Positions 47,302 through 56,449 are shown, counted from the stretch's first letter. The stretch is 64,000 nucleotides of DNA from Roseateles asaccharophilus (GCF_004362405.1 NZ_SNXE01000008.1:1-64000), one strand, 5' to 3'. The notes: generated by a model from the letters alone, not told the origin. Translations and numbers: made by a program.

Positions 47302-48807
47302 ATGTCTGATGTTCATGCCACCCCGCCGATTCCGTTCACCAACGACTTTGCCCGCGAGCTGCCAGAGGCCGGCATCGCCTGGCAGCCGCTGGCGGCTCCA
47401 CAGCCCAGCTGGCTGCATTTCAATGCGCCGCTAGCACTTGAATTGGGGCTGGACGCTGAGCGTCTGGGCGGCGCGGATGGCCTGGACTGGTTTTCGGGTC
47501 AGGTCTTGCCACCGGGTGCGCAGCCGGTCGCGCAGGCCTATGCCGGACATCAGTTCGGCGGCTTCTCGCCACAGCTGGGTGACGGCCGTGCGCTCTTGCT
47601 TGGCGACGCACTGAGCCCCAGCGGCCGTCGCTATGACCTGGCGTTCAAGGGCTCCGGTCCGACCCCCTTTGCCCGCCGTGGCGACGGCAAAGCAGCAGTG
47701 GCGCCGGTGCTGCGCGAACTGGTCATGGGCGAGGCCTTGCATGCGCTGGGGGTGCCCAGCACACGTGTGCTGGCCGCTGTACGTACCGGCGATTGGGTCC
47801 GCCGCGAGCGGGCCTTGCCTGGCGCCGTGCTGACCCGGGTGGCCGCCAGCCACCTGCGCGTGGGCAGCTTCGAGCTTTTCGCGGCACGCCAGGATCGCGG
47901 CACGCTCAGCAAGCTGCTGGCCCATGCGCTGCGACGCCATGACGCGGATCTGATCGGGCAGGGTAGCGAGGCCGAATTGGCCCTGGCCTGGCTGGACCGG
48001 GTGCAGCAGCGTCAGGCGCGGTTGGTTGCGCAATGGCTGGGTGTTGGTTTCATTCATGGCGTGATGAACACCGACAATATGACCATCAGTGGCGAGACGA
48101 TCGACTTTGGCCCCTGCGCCATGCTGGAGGCCTACGAGCCGGGCGCCGTGTTCAGTTCCATCGATGAGCGTGGCCGCTATGCCTACGGCCGCCAGCCCTC
48201 CATCGCGCAATGGAACTTGGCTCGCTTGGCGGAGAGTCTGCTCCCCTTGCTGGGCGAAGACAGCGAGCGCGCCATCGCCGAGGCGACAGCCGTGATCGAC
48301 CGCTTTCCGGCGCAATTCGGCGCCGCCTGGCATCAGGTCTTCGCGGCCAAGCTGGGGTTGCGGCGGCTGCCCGAGGACGACGCTTCACTGGCCGAGGATT
48401 TCCTTGCGCTGCTGGAGGCAGCCGAGGCTGATTTCACGCTCGGCTTCCATGCGCTTGCCGAGTTGGTTCCCCGACAGGATGGTACGGAGCGCGTTCATCC
48501 CTTGCTGCTCGACGCTCCGGCCTGGCAGACCTGGCAACAGCGCTGGCATGTGGCACTGCTACGGGCCGGCGAGTCAGTCGAACAGCAGCGCGAACGTCTG
48601 TTGAGCGCCAACCCCTGGCTGATCCCGCGCAACCACCAGGTCGAGGCCGTGCTGGCTGCGGCTAGCGATGCCAGCGATCTGGCGCCGTTGGCGCGCTTGC
48701 TGGCGGCTGTGCGTGAGCCCTACAGTCAGCGTGCTGATCGAGCCGATCTGGCCGCGCCGGCGGCGCGCGAGTTCACAGCGCGCTACCGAACTTTCTGCGG
48801 CACCTGA
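47302..48807 (+). CDS. selO: protein adenylyltransferase SelO
   Basis: A 501-residue pseudokinase-fold enzyme. Family motifs are AQAYAGHQFGGFSPQLGDGR (76-95), AFKGSGPTPFARRGDGKAAV, RVAASHLRVGSFELFAARQD, GVMNTDNMTISGETIDFGPC and HQVEAVLAAASD. SelO transfers AMP from ATP to protein Ser, Thr or Tyr residues, with ATP bound upside down relative to kinases, and is linked to redox defence. The C-terminal Cys of FCGT is in the place of the regulatory cysteine found in many bacterial members. It stands 48 bases after trhP, with its own start context; the FMN reductase follows 46 bases later. Confidence 0.95.
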   Translation: MSDVHATPPIPFTNDFARELPEAGIAWQPLAAPQPSWLHFNAPLALELGLDAERLGGADGLDWFSGQVLPPGAQPVAQAYAGHQFGGFSPQLGDGRALLLGDALSPSGRRYDLAFKGSGPTPFARRGDGKAAVAPVLRELVMGEALHALGVPSTRVLAAVRTGDWVRRERALPGAVLTRVAASHLRVGSFELFAARQDRGTLSKLLAHALRRHDADLIGQGSEAELALAWLDRVQQRQARLVAQWLGVGFIHGVMNTDNMTISGETIDFGPCAMLEAYEPGAVFSSIDERGRYAYGRQPSIAQWNLARLAESLLPLLGEDSERAIAEATAVIDRFPAQFGAAWHQVFAAKLGLRRLPEDDASLAEDFLALLEAAEADFTLGFHALAELVPRQDGTERVHPLLLDAPAWQTWQQRWHVALLRAGESVEQQRERLLSANPWLIPRNHQVEAVLAAASDASDLAPLARLLAAVREPYSQRADRADLAAPAAREFTARYRTFCGT

Positions 48808-48853
48808 GCGGCTCGGATATGCCCATCGTTTCATGCCCGCCAAGGAGTCTTTG

Positions 48854-49381
48854 ATGAAGAAAGTGCTGGCCATCAGTGGCAGCCTGCGTGCTGCATCCCG
48901 CAATACCGGCCTCTTGCGCTATGCGCAGGCCAACGCGCCGGAAGGCATGAGCATTGAGATCGCCGATCTGCGCGACATGCCCTTCTACAACGCCGACTTT
49001 CCGACGCCCACGCCGCCAGTTACGCGGCTGTTCGAGCAGCTTCGCGCGGCCGATGGCCTCTTGTTGGCCTGTACTGAATACAACTACTCGATCGCGCCGG
49101 CGCTGAAGAACGCGCTGGACTGGGCGTCGCGCGAGAAGGACAACCACCTTCTTGCCGGGAAGCCCACGGCGCTGTGCGGCGCGGCCGGCGGCATGGGGTC
49201 CTCGCGCGCTCAATACCACCTCCGCCAGGTCGCGGTCTTCCTGGACCTGCGCGTGCTGAGCAAGCCCGAGGTGTTCTCGAATGCCTTCGGCGAGAGCTTC
49301 AATGCAGCCGGTGATCCGGTCGACGAGAAGCTGCAGGGCCAGATCAAGCAGCAATTGCAGGCGCTGTTGGCCGTTTTGTAA
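48854..49381 (+). CDS. NADPH-dependent FMN reductase (flavodoxin-like quinone reductase)
   Basis: A 175-residue flavodoxin-fold oxidoreductase. ISGSLRAASRNTGLLRYA (7-24) binds the FMN phosphate, CTEYNYSIAPALKNALDWAS is the hallmark second motif, and CGAAGGMGSSRAQYHLR follows. An AAGGAG ribosome-binding site lies 6 bases before ATG 48854. Such enzymes reduce quinones, azo compounds, chromate or free FMN with NAD(P)H. It sits behind selO on the same strand and both may contribute to redox stress defence, though co-transcription is only inferred. Confidence 0.9.
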   Translation: MKKVLAISGSLRAASRNTGLLRYAQANAPEGMSIEIADLRDMPFYNADFPTPTPPVTRLFEQLRAADGLLLACTEYNYSIAPALKNALDWASREKDNHLLAGKPTALCGAAGGMGSSRAQYHLRQVAVFLDLRVLSKPEVFSNAFGESFNAAGDPVDEKLQGQIKQQLQALLAVL

Positions 49382-49451
49382 GCAGCCAGCGCGACGCAGC
49401 ACGCGGTTCCATCGCGGCCCAGCCTTCACAGCTTGGGGCACTGGCACCTGC

Positions 49452-50366
49452 TTATGGCGTGGAGGGCGGCTGTGCGGCTTCGCCCCAGCGCGCCAGGCTG
49501 CGGGTGATGAAGGCCTGCAGCTTGGGCAGACGCAGGCGGTCGGCCGGGTAGAGCAGATGCACCGGCCGGCTCGGCGGCTCCGTGCCCGGCAGCACCTGCT
49601 GCAGGCGGCCGGCGGCCAGGTCCTCGGCCAGCAATACCTCGGGCTGCAGCACGATGCCGGCACCCGCCAGCGCGGCGCGGCGCAGCGCGTCGCCATGGTT
49701 GGCGCCGAGCACGGCTTGTCCGGGCCAATGCACGGTCTGGCCTCTGGCGCTCTGCCAGCTCGAGCCCTGCTGCCACACCGTGTGGTGAAGGCAGCGGTGG
49801 CGTGCCAGGTCTTGCGGGGCCTGCAGGGCCGGCGCGCCGGCCAAGTAGGCGGGCGAGGCCGCCAGGATCAGGCGGTAGGGGAGCAGTGGCCGGGCGATCA
49901 GGCCCTCGGTGTGGACCGGGCCGATGCGAATGGCCGCGTCGAAGCCCTCGCCGATCAGGTCCACCATCGCATCACTGAGGTGCAGATCGGCGCGCAGCCC
50001 CTCATGCGCCTGCAGCAGCTCCGCCAGCAGCGGGGCGAACACGCACTGGCCCAAGGTCACGGGCGCCGAGATGCGCAGCAGGCCTTGGGGCCGAGCGGCA
50101 TGGCCTTCGGCCACTTGCTCGGCTTGGCGCACCAGTTCCAGCACGCGCCGGCACTCGGCCAGATAGAGCTGACCTACCTCGGTGAAGGCCTGGCGACGGG
50201 TGCTGCGCTGGATCAGACGTGCGCCCAGCAAGGCTTCCAGCGCGGCCACATGCCGGCCCACCATTACCGGCGATAGGTCTAGCAGTCGGCCGGCCGCGGT
50301 AAAGCTGCCACTGTCAGCCACGCTCACCAGCACCTGCATGGCGCGGAGCTTGTCGAACTGGGTCAT
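49452..50366 (-). CDS. LysR family transcriptional regulator
   Basis: A 304-residue LTTR. The winged helix-turn-helix covers residues about 5-64 (VLVSVADSGSFTAAGRLLDL then VGRHVAALEALLGARLIQRS). The periplasmic-binding-protein-like effector domain spans 90-300 (LRISAPVTLGQCVFAPLLAE; GFDAAIRIGPVHTEGLIARP). It belongs to the branch of LTTRs often found next to oxidoreductases. It is divergent from the SDR gene at 50471; a 19-base inverted repeat (50387-50405) in the gap is a likely binding site, so it probably controls the SDR and itself. Effector unknown. Confidence 0.92.
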   Translation of the reverse strand: MTQFDKLRAMQVLVSVADSGSFTAAGRLLDLSPVMVGRHVAALEALLGARLIQRSTRRQAFTEVGQLYLAECRRVLELVRQAEQVAEGHAARPQGLLRISAPVTLGQCVFAPLLAELLQAHEGLRADLHLSDAMVDLIGEGFDAAIRIGPVHTEGLIARPLLPYRLILAASPAYLAGAPALQAPQDLARHRCLHHTVWQQGSSWQSARGQTVHWPGQAVLGANHGDALRRAALAGAGIVLQPEVLLAEDLAAGRLQQVLPGTEPPSRPVHLLYPADRLRLPKLQAFITRSLARWGEAAQPPSTP

Positions 50367-50386
50367 TGCGAATTATTTGTTTGTAG

Positions 50387-50405
50387 TGGATGAATTTTGA
50401 ATCCA
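50387..50405. promoter_or_regulatory. inverted repeat, candidate LysR binding site
   Basis: TGGAT and ATCCA are separated by 9 bases in the 104-base gap between the LysR gene and the divergent SDR gene. Dyads of this size and position are typical for LysR-type regulators that control the divergent gene. Confidence 0.5.
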
Positions 50406-50470
50406 TTTATCACAGACGGAGTGCTGGAAATAATGAACCCATCCTTCATTGACATTGGAGCCCGATCACG

Positions 50471-51133
50471 ATGAGTAATCTGAACACCACAAACCGCCAG
50501 GCCGCCCCGCAAATCGTCGACAAGAGTCAGCCTCAGCGCATCCTGTTGGTGGGTGCCTCCGGCGTACTGGGCCAGGCGGTGCAGCGCCATCTGGGTTCCC
50601 GCCACGAGATCCTGACCGCTGGGCGCGGGAGCGGCCAGTACCGGGTGGATTTGCGCAGCGACGCAAGCGTCGAGGCCCTGCTGCGTGAACTGGGGCCGCT
50701 GGATGCTGTTGTGAGTACTGCCGGCGGCCTGCACTTCGGCCCCCTGACCGACATGACGGCAGCCCAGTTCGACAGCGGCCTGCAAGACAAGTTGTTGGGC
50801 CAGGTGCGCCTGGCTCTGGCAGCCCAGCACGTGCTGCGCGACGGCGGCTCCATCACGCTCACCGCCGGCATCCTTTCCCGAGAACCCATTCCCATGGGGG
50901 CCAATGCCAGCGCGGTGAATGCGGCGCTGGAGGCCTTTGCCCTGGCCGCCGCCATCGAGCTGCCGCGCGGCCTGCGCATCAATGTCGTGAGCCCCACGGT
51001 GCTGACGGAGTCCTTGCCGCAGTATGGTGCCTTTATGGCCGGCATGGAAAGCACACCCGCCGCGCGGGTGGCCCTGGCCTACCAGCGAAGCGTGGAGGGC
51101 GGATTGACGGGGCGGACCTTCAGCGTGGTCTGA
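50471..51133 (+). CDS. short-chain dehydrogenase-like protein without the catalytic Tyr and Lys
   Basis: A 220-residue Rossmann-fold protein. The cofactor motif is ILLVGASGVLGQAV (24-37), close to the TGxxxGxG pattern, and DAVVSTAGGLHFGPL contains the NAG-like strand. In classical SDRs the next motif is YxxxK; here the aligned residues are Ala146 and Asn150 in NASAVNAALEAF, so both catalytic residues are missing. NVVSPTVLTES and the C-terminal GLTGRTFSVV keep the fold. It may be one of the atypical SDRs or a NAD(P)-binding regulator. It is divergent from a LysR gene and followed by a clear terminator. Confidence 0.87.
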   Translation: MSNLNTTNRQAAPQIVDKSQPQRILLVGASGVLGQAVQRHLGSRHEILTAGRGSGQYRVDLRSDASVEALLRELGPLDAVVSTAGGLHFGPLTDMTAAQFDSGLQDKLLGQVRLALAAQHVLRDGGSITLTAGILSREPIPMGANASAVNAALEAFALAAAIELPRGLRINVVSPTVLTESLPQYGAFMAGMESTPAARVALAYQRSVEGGLTGRTFSVV

Positions 51134-51154
51134 GTGAGCGGGTGTCTGCCCATG

Positions 51155-51182
51155 AAAAAGGCCCGCCGAAGCGGGCCTTTTA
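51155..51182. terminator. bidirectional intrinsic terminator
   Basis: An 11-bp stem (51156-51166 with 51171-51181, GC core GGCCCGC/GCGGGCC flanked by A and T runs) and a 4-base loop give a hairpin with a U run on either strand. It separates the SDR gene from the convergent acnB. Confidence 0.85.
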
Positions 51183-51203
51183 GCATGGCGCGGGGCCGAT
51201 CAA

Positions 51204-53789
51204 TCAGACGCTCTTGGCCACGTCCGCGTACTCCTCGATCTGGTCGAAGTTCATGTAGCGGTAGACGCTGGCCTTGTCGGCGTCGATCACGCCCATCTCC
51301 TTCAGGTACTCCTCCTTGGTCGGCAGGCGGCCCAGGCGCGAGGCGATGGCGGCCAGCTCGGCCGAGCCCAGGAACACATTGGTGTTCTTGCCCAGACGGT
51401 TGGGGAAGTTGCGGGTGGAGGTGGAGATCACGGTGGCGCCTTCGCGGACCTGGGCCTGGTTGCCCATGCACAGCGAGCAGCCCGGCATTTCGGTGCGCGC
51501 ACCGGCGGTGCCGAACGCGGCGTAATGGCCTTCCTTGATCAGCTCGCTCTGGTCCATCTTGGTCGGCGGCGCGACCCACAGCTTGACCGGGATGTCGCGC
51601 TGGCCGCCCAGCAGCTTGGCCGCGGCGCGGAAGTGACCGATGTTGGTCATGCAGGAACCAATGAAGGCTTCATCGATCTTGGTGCCGGCCACGTCGGACA
51701 GGAACTTGGCGTCATCCGGGTCGTTGGGGCAGCAGACGATGGGCTCCTTGATGTCGGCCAGATCGATCTCGATCACGGCGGCGTACTCGGCGTCCTTGTC
51801 GGCTTCCAGCAGTTCGGGCTTGGCCAGCCAGGCCTCGACCTTCTCGATGCGGCGCTGCAGGGTCTTGGCGTCCGCATAACCGTCGGCGATCATGTTCTTC
51901 ATCAGCACGATATTGCTGGTGAGGTACTCCTTGATCGGCTCGGGGTTGAGCTTGATGGTGCAACCGGCGGCCGAGCGCTCGGCCGAGGCGTCGCTCAGCT
52001 CGAAAGCCTGTTCCACCTTCAGGTCGGGCAGACCTTCGATTTCCAGGATGCGGCCCGAGAACACATTCTTCTTGCCGGCCTTGGCGACCGTCAGCAGACC
52101 GGCCTTGATCGCGTACAGCGGGATGGCATGAACCAGGTCACGCAGGGTGACGCCGGGCTGCAGCTCACCCTTGAAGCGCACCAGCACCGACTCGGGCATG
52201 TCCAGGGGCATGACGCCGGTGGCGGCGCCGAAGGCCACCAGACCGGAGCCGGCCGGGAAGGAGATGCCGATGGGGAAGCGGGTGTGCGAGTCGCCGCCGG
52301 TGCCCACGGTGTCGGGCAGCAGCAGGCGGTTCAGCCAGCTGTGGATCACGCCGTCGCCCGGGCGCAGGGCCACGCCGCCGCGGTTGGAGATGAAGGCGGG
52401 CAGCTCGCGGTGGGTCTTGACGTCCACCGGCTTGGGGTAGGCGGCGGTGTGGCAGAAGCTCTGCATCACCAAGTCAGCGCTGAAGCCCAGGCAGGCCAGG
52501 TCCTTCAGCTCATCGCGGGTCATGGGGCCGGTGGTGTCCTGCGAGCCGACGGTGGTCATCTTGGGCTCGCAGTAGGTACCCGGGCGCACGCCCTGGCCTT
52601 CCGGCAGGCCCACGGCGCGGCCGACCATCTTCTGCGCCAGGGTGAAGCCGGCCTTGGACTCGGCGGGGGCTTGCGGCAGGCGGAACAGGGTGGAGGCGGG
52701 CAGGCCCAGGAACTCGCGCGCCTTGGCCGTCAGGGAGCGGCCGATGATCAGGTTGATGCGGCCGCCGGCGCGCACTTCGTCGAACAGCACATCGCTCTTG
52801 AGCTTGAATTCGGCGACGGTCTCTCCGTTCTTCACCAGCTTGCCGTCATAGGGCAGCACGTCGATGACGTCGCCCATTTCCAGCTTGCTCACATCGACTT
52901 CGATCGGCAGGGAGCCCGAGTCTTCTTGCGTGTTGAAGAAGATGGGGGCGATCTTGCCGCCCAGGGTCACGCCGCCGAAGCGTTTGTTCGGCACGAAGGG
53001 GATGTCCTGGCCGGTGGCCCAGATCACCGAGTTGGTGGCGGACTTGCGGCTGGAGCCGGTGCCGACCACATCGCCCACGTAGGCGACCAGGTGGCCCTTC
53101 TTCTTCAGGTCTTCGATGAATTGCATCGGGCCGCGCTTGCCGTCCTCCTCGGGCTTGAAGGCCGCGTCGGGGCGGGTGTTCTTCAGCATAGCCAGGTAGT
53201 GCAGCGGGATGTCCGGGCGGCTCCAGGCGTCGGGGGCGGGCGAGAGGTCGTCGGTATTGGTTTCGCCGGGCACCTTGAAGACGGTGACGGTGATCTTCTT
53301 CTCGACTTCGGGACGCGAGGTGAACCACTCGCCGTCGGCCCAGCTCTGCATCACTTGCTTGGCCCATGCATTGCCGGCCTTGGCCTTGGCGGCTACATCG
53401 TTGAAGTAGTCGAACATCAGCAGGGTCTTCTTCAGACCCTCGGCCGCCACACCCGCCACTTCGGCGTCGTCCAGCAGCTCGATCAGAGGATGCACGTTGT
53501 AGCCACCCACCATGGTGCCCAGCAGCTCGGTGGCCTTGGCCTTGGAGATCAGACCGACCTGGATGTCACCGTGAGCGACAGCGGCCAGGAACGAGGCCTT
53601 GACCTTGGCGGCGTCGTCCACGCCCGGGGGCACGCGGTGGGTCAGCAGATCCAGCAGGAAAGCGTCTTCACCGGCCGGCGGGTTCTTGATCAGCTCGATC
53701 AGCTCGGCCACCTGCTCGGGCGAAAGGGGCAGGGGCGGGATGCCGAGGGCGGCGCGTTCGGCGGCGTGTTGGCGGTAGGCTTGCAGCAT
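51204..53789 (-). CDS. acnB: bifunctional aconitate hydratase 2/2-methylisocitrate dehydratase
   Basis: An 861-residue AcnB, full length for the family. The N-terminal HEAT-like domain begins [20 protein letters not shown]; the swivel domain contains [20 protein letters not shown]; the catalytic part has the iron-sulfur cysteines in [21 protein letters not shown] and [16 protein letters not shown]. It interconverts citrate and isocitrate in the citric acid cycle and can act on 2-methylisocitrate. It is the last gene of the minus-strand half of the TCA cluster. The toxin gene of a TA pair ends 30 bases upstream of its start, with no obvious promoter in that gap. Confidence 0.96.
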   Translation of the reverse strand: MLQAYRQHAAERAALGIPPLPLSPEQVAELIELIKNPPAGEDAFLLDLLTHRVPPGVDDAAKVKASFLAAVAHGDIQVGLISKAKATELLGTMVGGYNVHPLIELLDDAEVAGVAAEGLKKTLLMFDYFNDVAAKAKAGNAWAKQVMQSWADGEWFTSRPEVEKKITVTVFKVPGETNTDDLSPAPDAWSRPDIPLHYLAMLKNTRPDAAFKPEEDGKRGPMQFIEDLKKKGHLVAYVGDVVGTGSSRKSATNSVIWATGQDIPFVPNKRFGGVTLGGKIAPIFFNTQEDSGSLPIEVDVSKLEMGDVIDVLPYDGKLVKNGETVAEFKLKSDVLFDEVRAGGRINLIIGRSLTAKAREFLGLPASTLFRLPQAPAESKAGFTLAQKMVGRAVGLPEGQGVRPGTYCEPKMTTVGSQDTTGPMTRDELKDLACLGFSADLVMQSFCHTAAYPKPVDVKTHRELPAFISNRGGVALRPGDGVIHSWLNRLLLPDTVGTGGDSHTRFPIGISFPAGSGLVAFGAATGVMPLDMPESVLVRFKGELQPGVTLRDLVHAIPLYAIKAGLLTVAKAGKKNVFSGRILEIEGLPDLKVEQAFELSDASAERSAAGCTIKLNPEPIKEYLTSNIVLMKNMIADGYADAKTLQRRIEKVEAWLAKPELLEADKDAEYAAVIEIDLADIKEPIVCCPNDPDDAKFLSDVAGTKIDEAFIGSCMTNIGHFRAAAKLLGGQRDIPVKLWVAPPTKMDQSELIKEGHYAAFGTAGARTEMPGCSLCMGNQAQVREGATVISTSTRNFPNRLGKNTNVFLGSAELAAIASRLGRLPTKEEYLKEMGVIDADKASVYRYMNFDQIEEYADVAKSV

Positions 53790-53819
53790 GCGTACTCCGT
53801 TGGGGTCGGTTGAAGGGGC

Positions 53820-54269
53820 TCAGGGGGCGCTCGGTACGATGACCTTGAGCCCCTTGAAGTAGTCGCGGAAGAAACCCTGGTCGCGCGTGATCAGGCCGCT
53901 GCACTGGAGCAGGGCATGGGCACCAACCAGGAAGTCGGGAATCGTGCGGGGCGCGGCGGCGGAGCCGGGCAGGGCACCGGCCTCCTGCTTTTCGCGCAGG
54001 CGCTGCTTGTATTTGCGCTGCATCTCGCCGGCGCGGATGGCAGCGCGCTGGTCGATGGGCGAGAAGGCCAGGCCCATCTCCTCCAGCGCGTCCATGACCT
54101 CGGCGCCGTGGCCCAGGCCGGCGGTGACCTCGCTGAGCACCACATCGCAGACCACCACGGGGCCGCTGGACAGGGCCAGGCGCAGCGCAGCCTCGGCCGC
54201 GTCCGCGCGGGTGTCGTCTCCCAGCAGATCAATCAGCACCGAGGTGTCTACGGCCATCATGGTGTTCAT
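53820..54269 (-). CDS. PIN-domain toxin of a VapBC-type pair
   Basis: A 149-residue PIN-domain ribonuclease. The four conserved acidic residues are present: Asp8 (VDTSVLIDLL), Glu47, Asp112 (TIPDFLVGAHA) and Asp130 (LITRDQGFFRDYF). PIN toxins such as VapC cut specific RNAs, often initiator tRNA or the sarcin-ricin loop. ATG 54269 lies 10 bases after the antitoxin stop, the usual toxin-antitoxin order. The Lys/Arg-rich stretch KYKQRLREKQEAG may contact RNA. It ends 30 bases before acnB begins, so read-through could reach acnB. Confidence 0.9.
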   Translation of the reverse strand: MNTMMAVDTSVLIDLLGDDTRADAAEAALRLALSSGPVVVCDVVLSEVTAGLGHGAEVMDALEEMGLAFSPIDQRAAIRAGEMQRKYKQRLREKQEAGALPGSAAAPRTIPDFLVGAHALLQCSGLITRDQGFFRDYFKGLKVIVPSAP

Positions 54270-54279
54270 GCGCTCCGCG

Positions 54280-54525
54280 TCAGGCCTCGGTCGGATCGCT
54301 CGGGGCGCGGCCGCGCAGCTCGCGCATGATGTCGTCGGTGCTGGTGCCCTCGGGCAGCTTGAAGCGGCCACGGGCGCGCGAGATGGCGTCGTCGACGTTC
54401 TTGCGCAGAATGATGCGGGCGCCGTCCAGCTCCACCTTGAGCGTGGTGCCCTTGGTCAGCCCCAGTGCGTCACGCACGGCCTTGGGCAGGGTGATCTGCC
54501 CGCGCTCTGCAACGGTGGCTTCCAT
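54280..54525 (-). CDS. AbrB/MazE-type antitoxin
   Basis: An 81-residue SpoVT/AbrB swapped-hairpin DNA-binding protein: VAERGQITLPKAVRDALGL (5-23) is the signature, with KVELDGARIILRK closing the barrel. The C-terminal tail (DAISRARGRFKLPEGTSTDD) would wrap the PIN toxin encoded immediately downstream. An AGGAG ribosome-binding site lies 8 bases before ATG 54525. The promoter region holds an 8-bp inverted repeat (54552-54578) suited to binding by this protein, so the pair is probably autoregulated. Confidence 0.9.
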   Translation of the reverse strand: MEATVAERGQITLPKAVRDALGLTKGTTLKVELDGARIILRKNVDDAISRARGRFKLPEGTSTDDIMRELRGRAPSDPTEA

Positions 54526-54551
54526 GCGGTTGGCTCCTGGGTATGGCCTGA

Positions 54552-54578
54552 AAAGTATGGATGAATTCTACATACTTT
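54552..54578 (-). promoter_or_regulatory. palindromic operator and probable promoter of the toxin-antitoxin pair
   Basis: AAAGTATG (54552-54559) and CATACTTT (54571-54578) form a perfect 8-bp inverted repeat. On the minus strand TTGAAA and CATACT are spaced by 16 bases across it and can serve as -35 and -10, so antitoxin binding would block transcription. Confidence 0.55.
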
Positions 54579-54612
54579 CAAGGCCAACGGGGGGCATGCG
54601 CCCCCGCGCTAC

Positions 54613-55215
54613 TCAGAGCTTGGTGACGGGGGCGGTCACGCGGGGTTCAATCCCCAGGCCGCCATGGTCCAGCGTGATGCCGGAGGCGGCTGCCGCGGCC
54701 TTGGCGGCCCTGGCGGCTTCAATGATCTCGCGCTGCTTGGGGTGGATGCACTCGTCCACCAGGCGTTGACCGATCTTGGTGTCCATCAGCATGGACTTGT
54801 TGCCAATCTGGATCATCAGGGTCTTGCCCGTGACGTCCTCCATGCGCAGCGCGCCGGTGCTGGAGAGTACGGGCTTCATGGTGAAGGTGTGCCGCTGCCA
54901 GGCCACGTCCAGGTAACCCGGCGTGGTGTTGCGGGTGATGCTGATGGACTGCTTGAACTCGCAGTCATAGGTGCCCAAAAAGGCCATTTCGGTGGCGGCG
55001 AGCTGGTCGGCATCGGCTTCGGCCAAGACCGGCGGCGGCGGGGGCAGTGGCTTGGCGGGCGCCTTGCGAGGGGCGGGCTTGGCCGCCGGCTTGGCTGCGG
55101 CGGCGGCCGGCTTGGCGCTGCTGCTGCCGGGCTTCGGGGCCGCGGGCGTCTGTGCCAGGGTGATGCTGGCGCAGGTGGCGCTCAACACGAAAGTCAGAAG
55201 GGATGCGAACTTCAT
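54613..55215 (-). CDS. secreted hypothetical protein with Ala/Pro/Lys-rich linker
   Basis: A 200-residue protein. A signal peptide covers residues 1-21 (FASLLTFVLSATCASITLAQ). A low-complexity linker rich in Ala, Pro and Lys runs to about residue 65. The folded part contains FLGTYDCEFKQSISITRNT, YLDVAWQRHTFTMKPVLSS and TLMIQIGNKSMLMDTKIGQ and looks like a small beta-rich periplasmic domain. I do not recognise a family function. It lies between the toxin-antitoxin pair and the CoA-ester lyase on the same strand, with 120 bases upstream that hold its promoter but no clear motif. Confidence 0.82.
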   Translation of the reverse strand: MKFASLLTFVLSATCASITLAQTPAAPKPGSSSAKPAAAAAKPAAKPAPRKAPAKPLPPPPPVLAEADADQLAATEMAFLGTYDCEFKQSISITRNTTPGYLDVAWQRHTFTMKPVLSSTGALRMEDVTGKTLMIQIGNKSMLMDTKIGQRLVDECIHPKQREIIEAARAAKAAAAASGITLDHGGLGIEPRVTAPVTKL

Positions 55216-55335
55216 GGCGATCAGGGGCGGGCGCCCCGACAGGGTGAAAACTTGTGCAGCAATGTAGCGCCAGTTGATGGCGCTGCCGCGGCGTGCAGGT
55301 GGGCGATTGTTACGGCATGTCCCGCCCGCTGGCTC

Positions 55336-56349
55336 TTATGCATTACCCGCAAGAGCTGGGGTGAAGTAGTCGCGCTCGACCTCGATGGGCAGGGGCTGGC
55401 CCGTCTGGTGGGCCCGTTCCAGCAGTTGCCAGTAATAGCGGTAGCTGGCGCGGTCGTGCAGCACGTCGCGGTACTGGATGGGGGCCCAGGCGGCAGCCTG
55501 GGCGGCATGGATGATGTCTATGGCCTCATCAATCTCGGCCGTGCTCGGGGCGAAGGCGTCGATGATGGGCTGGATCTGGTTGGGGTGGATGCTCCACATG
55601 CGGGTGTAGCCCAGCTCGCGGGCTGCCCGCTGGGCGGCTTCCTGGATGGCGCTGGGATGTTTGAACTCCGTGACCACGCAGTGTGAGGGTGTCTTGCCAT
55701 GGGCGTGGCTGGCGGCGGCAATTTCCAGCTTGGCGCGCAGCACCAGCGGGTGGCTGAACTGGCCTTGCAGGCTCATGCCTGCGCGCGGGATGGCGCCGCG
55801 GTGGGCCGAGACGAAATCCATCAGTCCGAAGGACAGTGACTCAATGCGGGGCAGGGCGGCAATCTGCCAGACCTCGCGCAGTGCGCCATGGGTTTCGATC
55901 AGGGTGTGCAGGGGCAGCGGTTTGCGGATGCCGTGGCGCACCAGGGTGGCATCCACAAAGGCAATGGCCTGCTGCACCTCGGCCGCGCTCTGCGGCTTGG
56001 GCAGCATCAGATAGGCCAGTTTCTCGCCCGCCCGGGCGATCAGGCCGTCCACATCGGCTTCGAAACTGAGGTGATCCAGCGGGTGAACGCGGGCGCCCAC
56101 ACGGCCGAAGCGGTTGGCGGCGCTGTTGAGCAGTTCGGCCACGAGCAGAACGTGCTCCGCCTCGCCGCCAATGGGGGCGCCATCCTCGCAGTCCAGGGTG
56201 ATGTCGAAGACCGGCCCCATCTCGCCCTGCAATTCCAGGCTCTTGCGCATGCGCGCCTCGACGCCGCAATAGTGATCCACCACGGGCAGGCGTGGAGCAG
56301 CATCACCTTCGTCAAACAGGGCAAGCTTGGGGTGCAGGGCGGTACTCAT
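55336..56349 (-). CDS. HpcH/HpaI family CoA-ester lyase (CitE-like)
   Basis: A 337-residue TIM-barrel lyase of the CitE/malyl-CoA lyase group. TLDCEDGAPIG (about 51-61) supplies a metal-binding acidic residue, TLIETHGALREVWQIAAL contains a catalytic Glu, and LSFGLMDFVSAHRG and IHPNQIQPIIDAF are typical. Members cleave or form malyl-CoA, citramalyl-CoA or beta-methylmalyl-CoA. There are no citD, citF or citC genes nearby, so it is not a citrate lyase subunit. It follows mdh on the same strand after a terminator, among TCA genes, which suits a role in glyoxylate, acetyl-CoA or propionyl-CoA metabolism. Exact substrate open. Confidence 0.88.
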   Translation of the reverse strand: MSTALHPKLALFDEGDAAPRLPVVDHYCGVEARMRKSLELQGEMGPVFDITLDCEDGAPIGGEAEHVLLVAELLNSAANRFGRVGARVHPLDHLSFEADVDGLIARAGEKLAYLMLPKPQSAAEVQQAIAFVDATLVRHGIRKPLPLHTLIETHGALREVWQIAALPRIESLSFGLMDFVSAHRGAIPRAGMSLQGQFSHPLVLRAKLEIAAASHAHGKTPSHCVVTEFKHPSAIQEAAQRAARELGYTRMWSIHPNQIQPIIDAFAPSTAEIDEAIDIIHAAQAAAWAPIQYRDVLHDRASYRYYWQLLERAHQTGQPLPIEVERDYFTPALAGNA

Positions 56350-56363
56350 GGAAATCCTGGCCA

Positions 56364-56390
56364 GAAAAAAGGGCCAGCGTGGCTGGCCCT
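56364..56390 (-). terminator. intrinsic terminator after mdh
   Basis: Read on the minus strand, AGGGCCAGC and GCTGGCCCT form a 9-bp stem with a tiny 3-base loop followed by six U. It lies between the mdh stop and the start of the CoA-ester lyase, so mdh is probably transcribed alone. Confidence 0.85.
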
Positions 56391-56449
56391 CTCAGTGTGA
56401 AGAAACATGACTGACGGCGCCAGTCCTGTTTTCGCTCAGGCGAGCGGGA

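Noticed and set aside
51525-53813. 762-codon open frame on the plus strand opposite acnB
   Set aside because: It is a by-product of GC-rich third positions in acnB; no motif and no ribosome-binding site support it.
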